Assembly: GCA_035632315.1 (NCBI GenBank)
Contig: DASQGZ010000005.1
Location: forward strand, 1 to 52,507
DNA: 52,507 nucleotides
DNA from: JAFDZW01 sp035632315
GTDB taxonomy: Bacteria > Bacteroidota > Ignavibacteria > Palsa-1295
Direction of reading: 5' to 3'
The notes beneath the pieces were generated by a model. That model made no database searches and was not told where the DNA came from. It saw only the letters and a list, made by a program, of their open reading frames with translations. This document shows, piece after piece, positions 52,102 through 52,507 of this stretch (within the stretch, counting starts at the first letter, position 1; each line of letters opens with the position of its first letter). Both the position numbers and the translations under genes were made by a program.

Positions 52102-52130
52102 GCGGGGCCGGGAACGGCTCCGCTTTTTTT
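52102..52130 (+). terminator. Rho-independent terminator after the Rne/Rng gene
   Basis: GCGGGGCCG and CGGCTCCGC form a 9-bp stem with a GGAA-type loop, followed by seven T's. Confidence 0.85.
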
Positions 52131-52139
52131 CGCACTCGC

Positions 52140-52507
52140 GTGAGCAACCGCTTTAGAAATATTCTTTATATTGTCATTACGGCAGTTCTGCTTGTCTGGC
52201 TGCTCGGCTATGAATTCGTTTGGCGATTCAAGGTATCACTGGATGTGACACAAAAACTCTCGATCACCGATCACAATGCAAAACAATTAAATGTGTTCGT
52301 CCGACAGCATAGCAGTGTCGCCGTTGACACGACCAGACGTACGTTCAGCGATATGAGAAACGGGAAAACATATTGCACGATCTGGCTCGAAGGCTCGCAG
52401 GACACAATCCGCACCGAAGCGACGGGAAGATATTTCTCTGAATTCCGAACGCTTCGCATCGCGACAGATTCGTCCTCGCAGTTAATGCTCATTCCTAATT
52501 CCGAACA
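52140..52507 (+). CDS. Hypothetical membrane-anchored protein, partial (3' end beyond window)
   Basis: From GTG 52140 the frame is open to the window end (about 122 codons). Residues 7-26 form a transmembrane anchor (NILYIVITAVLLVWLLGYEF); the rest is a periplasmic beta-rich domain (VSLDVTQKLSITDHNAKQL, KTYCTIWLEGS). The family is not recognised. It follows the ribonuclease terminator by 9 bp, so its promoter may be weak or lie within the terminator region. Confidence 0.65.
   Translation, partial: MSNRFRNILYIVITAVLLVWLLGYEFVWRFKVSLDVTQKLSITDHNAKQLNVFVRQHSSVAVDTTRRTFSDMRNGKTYCTIWLEGSQDTIRTEATGRYFSEFRTLRIATDSSSQLMLIPNSE

Overview
The window looks like a chromosomal contig from an uncultured bacterium of the Bacteroidota/Chlorobiota (FCB) side of the tree, most like a Kapabacteria-type genome. 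The grounds are type IX secretion (T9SS) C-terminal sorting domains on at least three secreted proteins, a giant choice-of-anchor-D/LamG exoprotein, a YbeY with the Bacteroidota-style third zinc ligand, and many promoters that match the Bacteroidota -7 box TAnnTTTG, often only about 5 nt upstream of the start codon. The phylum call is an inference from gene content; no rRNA is present.

Layout. 1-9078 (minus): a partial outer-membrane beta-barrel protein, a 1640-aa T9SS exoprotein, and a DUF1800/DUF1501 secreted pair. 9702-14552 (plus): a MacA/MacB-like ABC efflux or lipoprotein-export operon ending in a free methionine-(R)-sulfoxide reductase. 14684-20637 (plus): an acyl-CoA mutase large subunit, then a DPPR-synthase-like UbiA with two polytopic GT-C glycosyltransferases, an arrangement recalling the mycobacterial arabinan locus. 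20660-27530: SRP RNA, an MFS exporter, and housekeeping genes ispF, topA, smg and ybeY, with a small GIY-YIG nuclease gene lying between inverted arms of a dispersed palindromic repeat.

27600-34000 is an AT-rich accessory island. It holds a 467-bp cassette bounded by 35-bp inverted repeats and a two-gene nuclease locus: a GIY-YIG protein followed by a 494-aa protein with a PD-(D/E)XK signature. The GIY-YIG gene is cut in two by a complete 3210-bp IS1595-type transposon with 24-bp TIRs and a perfect 8-bp target duplication. Besides transposase and a coupled 59-aa ORF the transposon carries an XRE regulator, two unknown genes, a putative operator array and a tRNA-like sequence. Removing the transposon and one duplication restores one continuous 218-codon frame.

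34038-39917 (minus) returns to housekeeping: lysS, a VWA protein whose predicted signal peptide is largely encoded by a dispersed palindromic repeat, an EnvC-like murein hydrolase activator, ubiE/menG and a T9SS-sorted protein. 40246-46957 (plus) is a complete TetR-TolC-MFP-RND efflux operon with a perfect TetR-type operator and a strong terminator. 46987-48431 is an AT-richer trio (DHFR-like/DUF1801/VOC), followed by a subclass-A2-like class A beta-lactamase, an Rne/Rng ribonuclease and the beginning of an unknown membrane-anchored protein.
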